Shown: positions 55,429-64,000 of the stretch, in pieces
Layout: each line of letters opens with the position of its first letter
Position numbering within the stretch: position 1 is the stretch's first letter
NCBI RefSeq assembly: GCF_009189165.1
Contig: NZ_CP045118.1
Span: 682,001-746,000 of the forward strand
Direction: 5' to 3'
Origin: Pseudomonas sp. SCB32
GTDB taxonomy: Bacteria > Pseudomonadota > Gammaproteobacteria > Pseudomonadales > Pseudomonadaceae
Length of the DNA stretch: 64,000 nt
Position numbers and translations under genes: made by a program
Notes under the pieces: generated by a model
Told to the model about the DNA's origin: nothing
What the model saw: the letters and a program-made list of their open reading frames with translations, nothing else
Databases searched by the model: none

Positions 55429-56298
55429 TCAATACAGCACATTCGCCAGCTTGCGGCGGTAGGTGATCACCAGCGGATGGTCCTTGCCCAGCAGGTCGAA
55501 CACCTGGACCAGCGTCTTGCGCGGCAGGTCTTCGCCGTAGCTGCGGTTGCGCACGAACAGCTTGAGCAGGCCGTCCATCGCCGCCTCGTACTGCTGGCGG
55601 GCCAGTTGCTGGACGGCCAGTTGGTAGGTGGCCTCGTCATCGTTGGCGTCGGCTGCCAGGCGGGTCTTCAGCGCGGCGGCGTCCGGCAGGTCGGCGGCCT
55701 GGCGCAGGAAGGTCAGCTGGGCCTTGGCGGCGGCCAGTGCCTGCTTGTGCTCATCGCTTTTCACCGCATCGAGGACGGTCTCGGCTTCACCCAGCTCGCC
55801 GCGCTCGGCGAGGCAGCGGGCGTAGAGGATCAGCGCGGCCGCGTGGGTGTTGTCCTCGCCCAGCAGGGCCTTGAGCTGGGCCTCGGCCTCGGCGAAGCGG
55901 CCTTCGTTGAAGGCGACTTGTGCGGCCTCCATCGGGTCAGCGGCGGCTGGAGCCGGGGGCTGTACATGCTGTTCGAGCATCTGGCGGATCGCCGATTCCG
56001 GCTGTGCGCCGGCGAAGCCGTCAACCGGCTGGCCATCCTTGAACAGCACCACGGTGGGCAGGCTGCGGATGCCGAAACGCATCACGATGTCCTGCTCGAT
56101 GTCGCAGTTGACCTTGGCCAGCAGCAACTCGCCCTGGTAGGACTCGGTGATCTGCGCCAGCAGCGGCATCAGTGCCTTGCATGGGGCACACCAGTCGGCC
56201 CAGAAGTCCACCAGGACCGGCTTGATGAAGGAGTTCTCGATGACGACCTGATCGAAGTTGGCGATGTTGGCGTCGAAGATGTAGGGCGTATCGCTCAT
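55429..56298 (-). CDS. ybbN: thioredoxin-TPR chaperedoxin (YbbN/CnoX family)
   Basis: 289 residues. The thioredoxin domain (about 1-115) has the active site WCAPC near 36-40, and cis-Pro SLPTVV near 80. The C-terminal half (about 125-289) is built of TPR-like helices (AFNEGRFAEAEAQLKALLGED). E. coli CnoX lost the second Cys (SQHC) and acts as a holdase. Here both Cys remain, so a redox activity is expected. No signal peptide, so it is cytoplasmic. Confidence 0.9.
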   Translation of the reverse strand: MSDTPYIFDANIANFDQVVIENSFIKPVLVDFWADWCAPCKALMPLLAQITESYQGELLLAKVNCDIEQDIVMRFGIRSLPTVVLFKDGQPVDGFAGAQPESAIRQMLEQHVQPPAPAAADPMEAAQVAFNEGRFAEAEAQLKALLGEDNTHAAALILYARCLAERGELGEAETVLDAVKSDEHKQALAAAKAQLTFLRQAADLPDAAALKTRLAADANDDEATYQLAVQQLARQQYEAAMDGLLKLFVRNRSYGEDLPRKTLVQVFDLLGKDHPLVITYRRKLANVLY

Positions 56299-56657
56299 GG
56301 GGGATCTCGGGCGAGTGGGGCGATGAAAGGTGGTTGGCTATCACTATAAGTGGGGGCGCCGGTGAACGGAAACAACCCACACGCTGGCGCCGGCATTCCC
56401 CTGTAGGAGAGGCGGGGCGCCTAGCCCATGCCGCGATCCGCCGGCATGGCCGGCGCCCGAATGTTTGAGCACGCCAAGGGGGGGCATCTATCACGATGGA
56501 GCCCGCCGCGACAGGCTTCGCGGACAAGGTCCGCTCCTACAGGCAGGTTCGGCGCGAGGCGATCGCGGGCATGGCCCGCTCCTACACTGGTGCAGCGGTC
56601 ACGTATTGAACGTAGGAGCGGACTCCGTCCGTGATCGTTTGACCCGCCACGCCGGCG
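56299..56657. repeat. REP-rich intergenic region
   Basis: 359 bases without a gene. At least four REP units lie here: one starting CTGTAGGAGAGGC near 56401, GCGGACAAGGTCCGCTCCTAC ending near 56540, GCGGGCATGGCCCGCTCCTAC ending near 56585, and GTAGGAGCGGACTCCGTCCGTG from 56611. They are in mixed orientations. No promoter was identified for ybbN. Confidence 0.7.
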
Positions 56658-57311
56658 TTACCCGCGTTTCGCGTGGTAGAGGCTGACGTGGCGAAACTCG
56701 GCGGGCTCGGCCAGGTCCGGCCAGGTGCAGCCGTCGAGAACGCCTAAGCGCTGGTACAGCGGATGGCTGAAGTCGCGCACCCGCGAGTCGGCCACCAGGG
56801 CTTCGCGGCCACGGCCGAGGAATTCGTCCAGCAGCGGCAGGTTGGCGCGGTCGTAGAGCACGTCGGCGACGATGATCAGGTCGAAGCGGTCGGCTTCCTT
56901 GAAGAAATCGTCCGAATAGCTCAGCTCTACGCCGTTCAGTTCGGCATTGGCGCGGCAGGCCAGCAGCGCCAGCGGGTCGAGGTCACAGGCCACCACTTCG
57001 GCGGCGCCGGCTTTCGCCGCGGCGATGGCGGCGATGCCGGAGCCCGCGCCGAAATCCAGCACGCGTTTGCCGCGCACCCATTCCGGTTTTTCGCCAAGCC
57101 AGTGCGCCAGCACCAGACCGCTGGCCCAGCAGAAGCACCAGTAAGGCGGGTCTTCGAGGATGCGCCGGGTCTCGTCCGGGCTGAATTCGCGGTCCATGTT
57201 CTGCGCGTCGATCAGCCAGAGGTCGATGTCGGTGCCGGGCAAGCGCTCGGCCACCAGGCGAGCGTCGCCCAGCAGTTCGCCCAGGGCGTGCTGCAGCGGC
57301 AGCGGTGCCAT
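56658..57311 (-). CDS. class I SAM-dependent methyltransferase (ETFB/PrmA-like)
   Basis: 217 residues from the ATG that overlaps the stop of the previous gene. SAM-binding motif I is [30 protein letters not shown] near 84-113, with [11 protein letters not shown] near 144. It resembles ETFbeta-lysine methyltransferases and the nicotinamide methyltransferase-like group. The substrate is unknown, most likely a protein lysine. Confidence 0.82.
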   Translation of the reverse strand: MAPLPLQHALGELLGDARLVAERLPGTDIDLWLIDAQNMDREFSPDETRRILEDPPYWCFCWASGLVLAHWLGEKPEWVRGKRVLDFGAGSGIAAIAAAKAGAAEVVACDLDPLALLACRANAELNGVELSYSDDFFKEADRFDLIIVADVLYDRANLPLLDEFLGRGREALVADSRVRDFSHPLYQRLGVLDGCTWPDLAEPAEFRHVSLYHAKRG

Positions 57312-57766
57312 CACGGTGCGCGTTCCAGGCGCAGCTCGCCGAGGGCGCGGGTTTCCGGCTGGGTAATGCGCACCGGCGGCAGGCGCCAGGCCAACTGGCC
57401 GGACTGCGAGACACGGGCGTGCAGTTCGACGCGGGTGTTGGCCGGGAAGGATTGCGGATCGAACACCAGGCGGAACGGCAGGGCCTGGCCGGTGGCGATC
57501 AGATTCTCGCTGGAGAGCAACTGCTGTGGGCGATCGCGCTGATCGATCACCAGCAGGGCCAGCTCCACCTCGCCGCCGGCGGGCAGGTAGCCCTGGCTGC
57601 TGCTGAGCTGGCCGGTCAATGCCCGCATGTTGGCCGGCACAGGGGAATCGGCCGCTGCGGTGCGGGCAGGCGCGGATTGCGGTGCCTGCGGCACAGGCGC
57701 CGGTTTGTCGCTGGAGCAGGCAGCGAGCAGGGCGATAAGGGACAGGCAGACAAGACGGGCGGACAT
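57311..57766 (-). CDS. YbaY-like lipoprotein
   Basis: 151 residues. The signal peptide [19 protein letters not shown] has the lipobox LLAAC (Cys17). Then come a Pro/Ala-rich linker and a beta-rich domain of the YscW/YbaY type ([30 protein letters not shown]). The function of the family is not known; it is probably anchored in the outer membrane. The stop overlaps the start of the methyltransferase gene by one base. Confidence 0.82.
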   Translation of the reverse strand: MSARLVCLSLIALLAACSSDKPAPVPQAPQSAPARTAAADSPVPANMRALTGQLSSSQGYLPAGGEVELALLVIDQRDRPQQLLSSENLIATGQALPFRLVFDPQSFPANTRVELHARVSQSGQLAWRLPPVRITQPETRALGELRLERAP

Positions 57767-57906
57767 GGGCGGACTCCATCGCGGCACAGTTCCAGGCGGG
57801 CGCCTGTATAGCCTAATGCGTTCGGTTTGTCTCGGGCGAGCCCAGGGTTTCATCGGCGAAGCGATGCGCTACCATGAGCCTTTCCCTCATTCGTACAAGA
57901 CCCGCC

Positions 57907-58371
57907 ATGCATTGTCCCTTCTGCGGCGCCCACGACACCAAAGTCATCGATTCGCGTCTGGTCGCCGAGGGCGATCAGGTCCGTCGTCGCCGCGAATGCC
58001 TGAACTGCGGCGAGCGCTTCACCACCTTCGAGACCGCCGAGTTGGTCATGCCGCGCCTGATCAAGCAGGACGGCAGTCGCCAGCCGTTCGACGAGGACAA
58101 GTTGCGTGCCGGCATGCAGCGTGCGCTGGAGAAGCGCCCGGTGGGCATCGAGCGCCTGGAAGAGGCTATGGCGCACATCAAGCACAAGCTGCGCGCCACC
58201 GGCGAGCGCGAGGTGAAGTCGCGGGTGCTGGGGGAACTGGTGATGGCCGAGCTGCAGAAGCTCGACGAGGTCGCCTACATTCGATTCGCGTCCGTCTACC
58301 GCCGTTTCCAGGATCTCAACGAGTTCCGCGAGGAGATCGAGCGCCTGGCCCGCGAGCCGTCGAAAGAATGA
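57907..58371 (+). CDS. nrdR: transcriptional repressor NrdR
   Basis: 154 residues from the ATG of [17 protein letters not shown]. An upstream in-frame ATG adds 11 unlike residues. The zinc ribbon has Cys3/Cys6 and Cys31/Cys34. The ATP-cone (about 46-136; [24 protein letters not shown]) senses ATP/dATP. It represses ribonucleotide reductase genes. It overlaps ribD by four bases. Confidence 0.96.
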   Translation: MHCPFCGAHDTKVIDSRLVAEGDQVRRRRECLNCGERFTTFETAELVMPRLIKQDGSRQPFDEDKLRAGMQRALEKRPVGIERLEEAMAHIKHKLRATGEREVKSRVLGELVMAELQKLDEVAYIRFASVYRRFQDLNEFREEIERLAREPSKE

Positions 58372-59486
58372 GTGCCCTCGACGAATCCGGCGCCCTGGAT
58401 GAGGCCTGGATGGCGCGGGCCATCGAGCTGGCGCGCAAGGGCTGGTACTCCACCCATCCCAATCCCCGGGTTGGCTGCGTCATCGTGCGCGACGGCGAAG
58501 TGGTCGGCGAGGGCTGGCACGTGCGCGCCGGCGAGCCGCACGCCGAGGTCCACGCGCTGCGCCAGGCCGGTGACAAGGCCCGCGGCGCAACCGCCTACGT
58601 CACCCTCGAGCCCTGCAGCCACTTCGGCCGCACGCCGCCGTGCGCCGATGCACTGGTGAAGGCCGGCGTGGCGCGGGTGGTGGCGGCCATGCGGGACCCC
58701 AATCCGCAGGTGGCCGGCAGCGGCATGCAGCGCATCGCCGAGGCGGGCATCGAAGTGCGCTCCGGCGTGCTGGAGAGCGAAGCCCGCGCGCTCAACCAGG
58801 GCTTTCTCAAACGCATGGAAACCGGCCTGCCGTTCGTCCGCGTGAAGCTGGCGATGAGCCTGGACGGCCGCACCGCGATGTCCAGCGGCGAGAGCCAGTG
58901 GATCACCGGTCCCGCGGCGCGCCGGGCCGTGCAGCGGCTGCGCGCGCAGTCGAGCGTCGTCCTCTCCGGCGCCGATACCGTGCTGATGGACGATGCCCGA
59001 CTAACCGTCCGTCCCGCCGAGCTCGGGCTGGATGCCGAGCAGACCGAACTGGCGACGCGCCGCCCGCCGCTGCGCGTACTGATCGATGGGCGCCTGCGCG
59101 TGCCACTGAGCGCCGCCTTCTTCCAGGCGGGGCCGGCGCTGGTGGTCAGCACGCGGCAAGCCCCGGCTTACGCCGAGGCTGGTCACGAATTGCTGGTTTT
59201 GGTCGGGAATGACGGTCAGGTCGATCTGCCCGCGCTGATGGCCGAACTGGGCCGCCGTGGCGTCAACGAGGTGCTGGTGGAAGCCGGGCCGCGCCTGGCC
59301 GGTGCCTTCGCCCGCCAGGAGTTGGTCGACGAATACTGCATCTTCATGGCGCCCAAGCTGCTCGGCTCCTCGGCGCGTCCGCTGCTGGAGCTGCCGCTGG
59401 AGCGCATGGCGGAGTCTCGCGAGCTGAAGATCAGCGATATTCGCGCGGTGGGCGACGACTGGCTGGTCACCGCCCGGCCTCGCTGA
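58368..59486 (+). CDS. ribD: bifunctional diaminohydroxyphosphoribosylaminopyrimidine deaminase / 5-amino-6-(5-phosphoribosylamino)uracil reductase
   Basis: 372 residues. The deaminase domain (about 1-150) has the zinc site His58-Ala-Glu60 with Cys83 and Cys92 ([11 protein letters not shown]). The reductase domain (about 155-372) has [24 protein letters not shown] and [14 protein letters not shown]. It carries out steps 2 and 3 of riboflavin synthesis. It is coupled to nrdR by ATGA and is upstream of the FMN riboswitch, so it is not controlled by that switch unless from elsewhere. Confidence 0.95.
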   Translation: MSALDESGALDEAWMARAIELARKGWYSTHPNPRVGCVIVRDGEVVGEGWHVRAGEPHAEVHALRQAGDKARGATAYVTLEPCSHFGRTPPCADALVKAGVARVVAAMRDPNPQVAGSGMQRIAEAGIEVRSGVLESEARALNQGFLKRMETGLPFVRVKLAMSLDGRTAMSSGESQWITGPAARRAVQRLRAQSSVVLSGADTVLMDDARLTVRPAELGLDAEQTELATRRPPLRVLIDGRLRVPLSAAFFQAGPALVVSTRQAPAYAEAGHELLVLVGNDGQVDLPALMAELGRRGVNEVLVEAGPRLAGAFARQELVDEYCIFMAPKLLGSSARPLLELPLERMAESRELKISDIRAVGDDWLVTARPR

Positions 59487-59598
59487 AGGCGGCCTTCGCT
59501 GCCCGGTGAATCTGGATAGCGAATAAACAGAACCTTCCGACTTGTGCCTGCCTGTGGTAAAACGCCACACGCGGTTGACGTTGTAAACGACCGCGATT

Positions 59599-59759
59599 GA
59601 CGTTCTCAGGGCGGGGTGCAAGTCCCCACCGGCGGTAATGGCGCGCAATACGTCTAGCCCGCGAGCGCTTGCCCGGACCGGTTCGCCGGATGGACAAGGT
59701 CAGCAGACCCGGTGTGATTCCGGGGCCGACGGTAACAGTCCGGATGAAGAGAGAACGGG
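59599..59759 (+). ncRNA. FMN riboswitch (RFN element)
   Basis: The conserved 5' segment TTCTCAGGGCGGGGTGCAAG, then CCCCACCGGCGGTAAT, CAGCAGACCCGGTGTGATTCC, GCCGACGGTAACAGTCCGGATG and the closing GAGAGAACG are in the right order. FMN binding should reduce expression of the genes that follow (ribE onwards). Confidence 0.96.
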
Positions 59760-59815
59760 ATGAGCCATCGGGGCGCGCCTGCGCACGCCCGCGAAATCCC
59801 TTCGATCCGATACGC

Positions 59816-59840
59816 CCTGTTTTCTAACCAAAAACAGGAG
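59816..59840 (+). promoter_or_regulatory. SD-sequestering hairpin after the FMN riboswitch
   Basis: An eight-base stem CCTGTTTT / AAAACAGG (59816-59823 with 59831-59838) contains the first part of the AGGAG ribosome-binding site (59836-59840) of a small frame at 59850. It is a candidate expression platform acting on translation. Confidence 0.5.
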
Positions 59841-59849
59841 TTCGCCACC

Positions 59850-59933
59850 ATGCAACATCTTTCCCAGTTGGCTTTGCGGGCCTGCCGGCCAGCCGCCTTC
59901 GCCGTGTGGGAGGCCCCATGTTCACCGGCATAA
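59850..59933 (+). CDS. 27-residue small ORF between the FMN riboswitch and ribE
   Basis: MQHLSQLALRACRPAAF follows a strong AGGAG 9 bases upstream, stronger than anything directly before ribE. It overlaps the ribE start by 16 bases in another frame, so its translation could be coupled to ribE. No known family. Confidence 0.4.
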   Translation: MQHLSQLALRACRPAAFAVWEAPCSPA

Positions 59934-60586
59934 TCGAATCCATCGGCAGCATTGCCGCCATCACTCCCAAGGGTGGTGACGTCCGCCTGTACGTGAAGAC
60001 CGGCAAGCTCGACCTCGCCGACGTCAAGCTCGGCGACAGCATCGCGGTCAACGGCATCTGCCTGACTGCAGTCGACCTGCCTGGCGACGGCTTCTGGGCC
60101 GACGTCAGCCGCGAGACCCTGGCGCGCACCGCTTTCGCGCAGCTCAAGATCGGCAGCCGGGTAAACCTGGAAAAGGCCCTGACCCCGACCACCCGCCTGG
60201 GCGGCCACCTGGTCAGCGGCCACGTCGACGGTGTCGGCGAAATCGTCAAGCGCGAGGAAAACGCCCGCGCCATCCAGTTCACCGTGCGTGCGCCGCGCGA
60301 GCTGGCCAAGTACATCGCGCTCAAGGGCTCGATCACCGTGGACGGCACCAGCCTGACGGTGAACGCTGTCAACGGCGCCGAGTTCGAGCTGACCATCGTC
60401 CCGCACACCGTGCAGGAGACGATCATGGCCGACTACCGCGGTGGTCGCCTGGTCAACCTCGAAGTCGACCTGCTGGCGCGCTACCTGGAGCGTCTGCTGC
60501 TCGGCGACAAGGCGGCGGACCCCGCCGCCGGCGCTGGTGGCATCAGCGAAGCATTCCTGGCCGAAAACGGCTTCATGAAACACTGA
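59918..60586 (+). CDS. ribE: riboflavin synthase alpha subunit
   Basis: 222 residues from MFTGIIESIGSIAAI, the family start (called ribC in P. aeruginosa). It has two lumazine-binding repeats, each with a GDSIAVNGICLT / GSITVDGTSLT motif (near 43 and 141). It joins two lumazines to give riboflavin. The ribosome-binding site is GGGAGGCCCC. It is the first gene after the FMN riboswitch. Confidence 0.95.
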   Translation: MFTGIIESIGSIAAITPKGGDVRLYVKTGKLDLADVKLGDSIAVNGICLTAVDLPGDGFWADVSRETLARTAFAQLKIGSRVNLEKALTPTTRLGGHLVSGHVDGVGEIVKREENARAIQFTVRAPRELAKYIALKGSITVDGTSLTVNAVNGAEFELTIVPHTVQETIMADYRGGRLVNLEVDLLARYLERLLLGDKAADPAAGAGGISEAFLAENGFMKH

Positions 60587-60602
60587 TAAGGCTCTTCCCC
60601 GT

Positions 60603-61700
60603 ATGGCACTCAACAGCATTGAAGAACTGCTCGACGACATGCGTCAGGGCAAGATGGTCATCCTCATGGATGACGAGGACCGCGAGAACGAAGGCGACCT
60701 GATCATCGCCTCCGAGTGCGTCCGCACCGAAGACATCAACTTCATGGCGCGCTTCGCCCGCGGCCTGATCTGCATGCCGATGACCCGCGAGCGCTGCGAG
60801 CGCCTCGGCCTGCCGCTGATGGTGCAGCGCAACGGTTCCGGCTTCGGCACCAAGTTCACCGTTTCCATCGAGGCCGCCGAAGGCGTCACCACCGGCATCT
60901 CCGCCGCTGACCGCGCCCGCACCGTGCAGGCCGCCGCGGCCAAGAACGCCGTTGCCGCCGATATCGTCAGCCCCGGCCACATCTTCCCGCTGATGTCCCA
61001 GCCCGGCGGCGTGCTGGCCCGCGCCGGCCACACCGAAGCGGCCTGCGACCTGTCGCGCATGGCCGGCTTCGAGCCGTCCGGCGTGATCTGCGAGATCATG
61101 AACGATGACGGCACCATGGCTCGTCGTCCGGAACTGGAAGAGTTCGCCAAGCAGCACAACATCAAGATCGGCACCATCGCCGACCTGATCCACTACCGCC
61201 TGATCCACGAGCGCACCGTCGAGCGCCTCGCCGAGCAGCCGCTGGATACTGAACTGGGCCAGTTCAAGCTGATCACCTACCGCGACTCCGTGGAAGGCGA
61301 CGTGCACCTGGCGCTGACCCTGGGCAACGTCTGCCCGGAAGAGCCGACCCTGGTGCGCGTGCACAACCCCGATCCGCTGCGCGACCTGCTGATGGTCAAC
61401 CAGGCGGGCCGCTGGAGCCTGCGCGCGGCCATGGCCAAGGTGGCCGAGGCCGGTACCGGCGTGGTCCTGCTGCTGGGCCACCAGGTCGGCGGCGAAGACC
61501 TGCTGGCGCACGTCCGCGAGATCACCAACACCCACGCGCCGGTGCAGAAGCCGACTACCACCTACAGTACCGTAGGTGCCGGTTCGCAGATCCTGCGCGA
61601 CCTGGGTGTACGCAAGATGCGCCTGATGTCGGCGCCGATGCGCTTCAACGCGATATCCGGTTTCGACCTGGAAGTTGTAGAATACCTGCCCGCTGAATGA
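60603..61700 (+). CDS. ribBA: 3,4-dihydroxy-2-butanone 4-phosphate synthase with degenerate GTP cyclohydrolase II domain (RibBX)
   Basis: 365 residues. The N-terminal DHBP synthase domain (about 1-200) is intact: VILMDDEDRENEGDLIIA near 20-37, and RAGHTEAACDLSRMAGFEPSGVICE near 140-165. The C-terminal GCH-II-like domain lacks the zinc Cys triad and the SLRCDC loop (NPDPLRDLLMVNQAGRWSLRAAM stands there), so GTP cyclohydrolase activity is not expected. This is the RibBX arrangement known in proteobacteria, and an active RibA must be elsewhere. Confidence 0.93.
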   Translation: MALNSIEELLDDMRQGKMVILMDDEDRENEGDLIIASECVRTEDINFMARFARGLICMPMTRERCERLGLPLMVQRNGSGFGTKFTVSIEAAEGVTTGISAADRARTVQAAAAKNAVAADIVSPGHIFPLMSQPGGVLARAGHTEAACDLSRMAGFEPSGVICEIMNDDGTMARRPELEEFAKQHNIKIGTIADLIHYRLIHERTVERLAEQPLDTELGQFKLITYRDSVEGDVHLALTLGNVCPEEPTLVRVHNPDPLRDLLMVNQAGRWSLRAAMAKVAEAGTGVVLLLGHQVGGEDLLAHVREITNTHAPVQKPTTTYSTVGAGSQILRDLGVRKMRLMSAPMRFNAISGFDLEVVEYLPAE

Positions 61701-61798
61701 ACCCTGCCGCCGTGCCCTGACACGGCGGTACCGTTCTTCTACCCTATTTGCGGAGCGTCATGCGGACGCTCCTGCTCTTTAACAGACGAGACCTGCCC

Positions 61799-62275
61799 AT
61801 GACCCTGAAGACCATCGAAGGTACCTTCATCGCCCCCAAAGGCCGCTTCGCCCTGGTGGTTGGCCGCTTCAACAGCTTCGTGGTGGAAAGCCTGGTGGAA
61901 GGCGCCATCGACGCGCTGGTTCGCCACGGCGTCGCCCAGAGCGAAATCACCGTGATCCGCGCTCCGGGCGCCTTCGAAATCCCGCTGGTGGCGCAGAAAG
62001 TCGCCCAGCGCGGTGAGTTCGACGCCATCATCGCCCTCGGCGCGGTGATCCGTGGCGGCACCCCGCACTTCGAATACGTAGCTGGCGAGTGCACCAAGGG
62101 CCTGGCGCAGGTTTCCCTGCAGTTCGGCGTGCCGGTCGCCTTCGGCGTGCTGACTGTCGACTCCATCGAACAAGCTATCGAGCGCTCCGGCACCAAGGCC
62201 GGCAACAAGGGCGCCGAAGCTGCCCTGTCCGCCCTGGAAATGGTGAGCCTGCTGTCGCAGCTGGAGGCCAAGTGA
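61799..62275 (+). CDS. ribH: 6,7-dimethyl-8-ribityllumazine synthase
   Basis: 158 residues from [25 protein letters not shown]. Upstream starts would add residues unlike the family. [17 protein letters not shown] (substrate loop, near 24), [13 protein letters not shown] near 58 and [15 protein letters not shown] (catalytic His near 90) are canonical. It forms the icosahedral or decameric lumazine synthase. The nusB GTG overlaps its stop. Confidence 0.96.
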   Translation: MTLKTIEGTFIAPKGRFALVVGRFNSFVVESLVEGAIDALVRHGVAQSEITVIRAPGAFEIPLVAQKVAQRGEFDAIIALGAVIRGGTPHFEYVAGECTKGLAQVSLQFGVPVAFGVLTVDSIEQAIERSGTKAGNKGAEAALSALEMVSLLSQLEAK

Positions 62276-62754
62276 GCACCCAGGACGGCAACAACACCCC
62301 GGCCAAGCCCGCCAAGCCGAACAAGATCGCCATGCGTCGCAAGGCCCGCAGCCTCGCGGTGCAGGCCCTGTACTCCTGGCAGATGGCTGGCCAGCCGCTC
62401 AACGAAATCGAAGCGTCCTTCCGGACCGAAAACGATTTCAGCGATGTCGACGGTGCCTACTTCCACGAGATCCTGCACGGCGTACCGCGCCTGAAGACCG
62501 ATCTGGACGAGGAGTTCACTCCTTGCCTGGACCGCGCGCTGGAAGAGGTCGACCCGGTGGAGCTGGCCATCCTGCGCCTGGCTACCTACGAGCTGCGCAA
62601 TCGCCTGGACGTGCCGTACAAGGTCGTCATCAACGAAGGTATCGAGCTGGCCAAGACCTTCGGCGCCACCGATGGACACAAGTTCGTCAACGGCGTGCTG
62701 GACAAGCTCGCTCCGCGTCTGCGCGCAGCGGAACTGCGTGGCGCCAAGCGCTGA
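62272..62754 (+). CDS. nusB: transcription antitermination factor NusB
   Basis: 160 residues from a GTG ([36 protein letters not shown]) overlapping the ribH stop. It is an all-helical protein that pairs with S10 in rRNA antitermination complexes. [15 protein letters not shown] and [30 protein letters not shown] are family motifs. A ribH-nusB-thiL order is common in gammaproteobacteria. Confidence 0.95.
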   Translation: MSTQDGNNTPAKPAKPNKIAMRRKARSLAVQALYSWQMAGQPLNEIEASFRTENDFSDVDGAYFHEILHGVPRLKTDLDEEFTPCLDRALEEVDPVELAILRLATYELRNRLDVPYKVVINEGIELAKTFGATDGHKFVNGVLDKLAPRLRAAELRGAKR

Positions 62755-62896
62755 GAACCTGTCCATGCTCTTACTGCGAGACCGTGATCGGAACTCTTGC
62801 GCTGCTCGGAATCCTCATTTGTGGCTCATAAACTCCGGTTCCTGCGCTGCTCTTTGTTCCGCTGACGGCCTCTCGCTACAGATCCTGAACAGGTTC
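62755..62896. repeat. 142-bp element with terminal inverted repeats between nusB and thiL
   Basis: GAACCTGT (62755-62762) and ACAGGTTC (62889-62896) bound the element. The match extends to CTGAGAACCTGT / ACAGGTTCTGAG with one mismatch. Inside are repeated TGCGCTGCTC strings (62799 and 62844 region). It starts one base after the nusB stop and ends six bases before the thiL ATG. There is no coding potential of note. Confidence 0.55.
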
Positions 62897-62901
62897 TGAG
62901 C

Positions 62902-63861
62902 ATGGGTGAGTTCGAGCTGATCCGTCGCTACTTCGCCACGGCCGCCTGTGCGGCCGGCGGCGAGGCAGTGGCCCTGGGGATCGGCGATGACTGCGCGCTC
63001 CTCGCGCCCCGCGCCGGCGAACAGCTGGCGATCTCCACCGATACCCTGGTCGCCGGCGTGCATTTTCCCGCCGTCTGCGACTCCTTCCTGCTCGGCCAGC
63101 GCGCCCTGGCGGTTTCCGCCAGTGACCTGGCGGCAATGGGGGCCTCACCCATCGGCTTCACCCTTGCCCTGACCCTGCCCGAGGCCGACCCGGCCTGGCT
63201 GGAAGGGTTCGCCCGCGGACTGAATCAGAAGGCGCAGGAATGCGCGCTGGCGCTGATCGGCGGCGATACCACCCGTGGCCCGCTGTCCATGACCATCACC
63301 GTATTCGGCGCGGTGCCTGCCGGGCAGGCGATTACCCGTGCCGGAGCGCGGCCGGGCGATCTGCTTTGTGTCGGCGGTGCGCTGGGCGAGGCGGGCGGCG
63401 CATTGCCGCTGGTGCTGGGCGAGTTGCAGGCCGAGCCGGCCATCGCCGAGCCGCTGCTGGCGCGCTACTGGTCGCCGCAGCCGCAATTGGCCTTCGGCCA
63501 GGCGCTGCGCGGCAAGGCCAGTGCGGCACTGGATATTTCCGACGGGCTGCTCGCCGACTGTGGGCACATCGCCCGCGCTTCCGGCGTGGCGCTGGTCATA
63601 GAGGCCGAGCGTCTGCCCCCGAGCGCACCGCTGGAAGCCCTGTTGGGCACCGAGCGCGCGCAACAACTGAAACTCGGCGCGGGGGATGATTACATACTGG
63701 CGTTCACGCTGCCGCCCGAGCACCTGGCCGCACTGTCCGCGAACTGGCCACAACTCTGTGTGGTCGGCAGGGCGGAAGCCGGCTCCGGTGTCCGCGTGCT
63801 GGACGGACAGGGCACCGATATCACGCCGCGCCAGGGCGGCTACCTGCATTTCATGGAGTGA
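62902..63861 (+). CDS. thiL: thiamine-monophosphate kinase
   Basis: 319 residues from MGEFELIRRYFA. It phosphorylates thiamine phosphate to thiamine diphosphate. ALGIGDDCALLAP near 26 (metal-binding Asp), ISTDTLVAGVHF near 50, LAVSASDLAAMGASP near 72 and GGDTTRGPLSMTITVFG near 118 are family motifs. The ribosome-binding site is weak (AGGTTCTGAGC) and derives from the end of the inverted-repeat element. Confidence 0.95.
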   Translation: MGEFELIRRYFATAACAAGGEAVALGIGDDCALLAPRAGEQLAISTDTLVAGVHFPAVCDSFLLGQRALAVSASDLAAMGASPIGFTLALTLPEADPAWLEGFARGLNQKAQECALALIGGDTTRGPLSMTITVFGAVPAGQAITRAGARPGDLLCVGGALGEAGGALPLVLGELQAEPAIAEPLLARYWSPQPQLAFGQALRGKASAALDISDGLLADCGHIARASGVALVIEAERLPPSAPLEALLGTERAQQLKLGAGDDYILAFTLPPEHLAALSANWPQLCVVGRAEAGSGVRVLDGQGTDITPRQGGYLHFME

Positions 63862-63863
63862 CC

Positions 63864-64000
63864 GTGACAGAACACCCCAACCAGGCCCCGGCCCAACCCG
63901 TGCCCCATTCGGTATGGCACAACCCCTGGCATTTCCTGGCCTTCGGCTTCGGTTCCGGTACCCTGCCCAAGGCGCCCGGCACCTGGGGTTCGCTGGTTGC
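63864..64000 (+). CDS. pgpA: phosphatidylglycerophosphatase A, N-terminal part (partial)
   Basis: A GTG start two bases after thiL reads TEHPNQAPAQPVPHSVW, then HNPWHFLAFGFGSGTLPKAPGTWGSLVA, with the GTLPKAPGTWGS signature of PgpA. It dephosphorylates phosphatidylglycerol phosphate in the membrane. The gene runs off the window, and the gene order thiL-pgpA is standard. Confidence 0.9.
   Translation, partial: MTEHPNQAPAQPVPHSVWHNPWHFLAFGFGSGTLPKAPGTWGSLV

Overview
The window is chromosomal DNA from a Pseudomonas close to the P. aeruginosa group. The evidence is the high GC content, the near-identity of many proteins (KatA, FtnA, UvrA, OprG, NrdR) to their P. aeruginosa counterparts as I remember them, the P. 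aeruginosa-like gene order in several blocks, and the many TGTAGGAGC...GCTCCTACA REP hairpins. No rRNA, tRNA, CRISPR array, prophage or insertion sequence was seen.

Region 1 (1-13.4 kb, all +) is the ribosomal S10-spc-alpha supercluster: the end of rpsJ, then rplC-D-W-B, rpsS, rplV, rpsC, rplP, rpmC, rpsQ, rplN-X-E, rpsN, rpsH, rplF-R, rpsE, rpmD, rplO, secY, rpmJ, rpsM-K-D, rpoA and rplQ. The two larger gaps (rpsN/rpsH and rpmJ/rpsM) each hold an intrinsic terminator whose 3' arm overlaps or abuts a TTGATT -35 box with a 17-bp spacer. They look like built-in stop/restart points.

Region 2 (13.4-21.2 kb) holds katA catalase, ftnA ferritin, uvrA (-), a YajR-like MFS transporter, ssb and a 62-residue unknown gene preceded by a perfect 24-bp AT-rich palindrome.

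Region 3 (21.2-29 kb) is a divergent corrin-ring cluster: cobG-cobH-cobI-cobJ (-) behind a cobalamin riboswitch, and cobL-cbiD-cobK (+). It mixes aerobic (CobG) and anaerobic-type (CbiD, CbiG-CobJ fusion) parts. Region 4 (29-42.3 kb) has a GST, a membrane-anchored unknown, a two-gene cobalt-chelatase AAA/VWA pair joined by what looks like a -1 programmed frameshift signal, a type I DAHP synthase with two tandem aromatic-rich leader peptides and an intrinsic terminator, then cobN and cobW behind a second cobalamin riboswitch, and, divergently, a third cobalamin riboswitch driving cbtB-cbtA, followed by cobE and cobM.

Region 5 (42.3-48.5 kb) has a VOC protein, a MocR regulator, an orphan ccoG, and cysI with a DUF934 gene that carries an in-frame REP inverted repeat. 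Region 6 (48.5-64 kb) matches the P. aeruginosa block around oprG-nrdR-rib-nusB-thiL-pgpA: an RmlD-like protein and epimerase, sirB, oprG with an ANR box, a Zur-boxed zinc-uptake-type operon (ZrgA-like protein, ABC ATPase, permease, DUF3299), a YbbN/CnoX thioredoxin, a methyltransferase and lipoprotein, nrdR-ribD, an FMN riboswitch, ribE-ribBX-ribH-nusB-thiL and the start of pgpA.

The main second-look items are the chelatase frameshift site, the tandem leader peptides of the DAHP synthase, the REP element inside DUF934, the palindromic repeat sitting between the cobW riboswitch and its gene, and the terminator/promoter composites in the ribosomal cluster.
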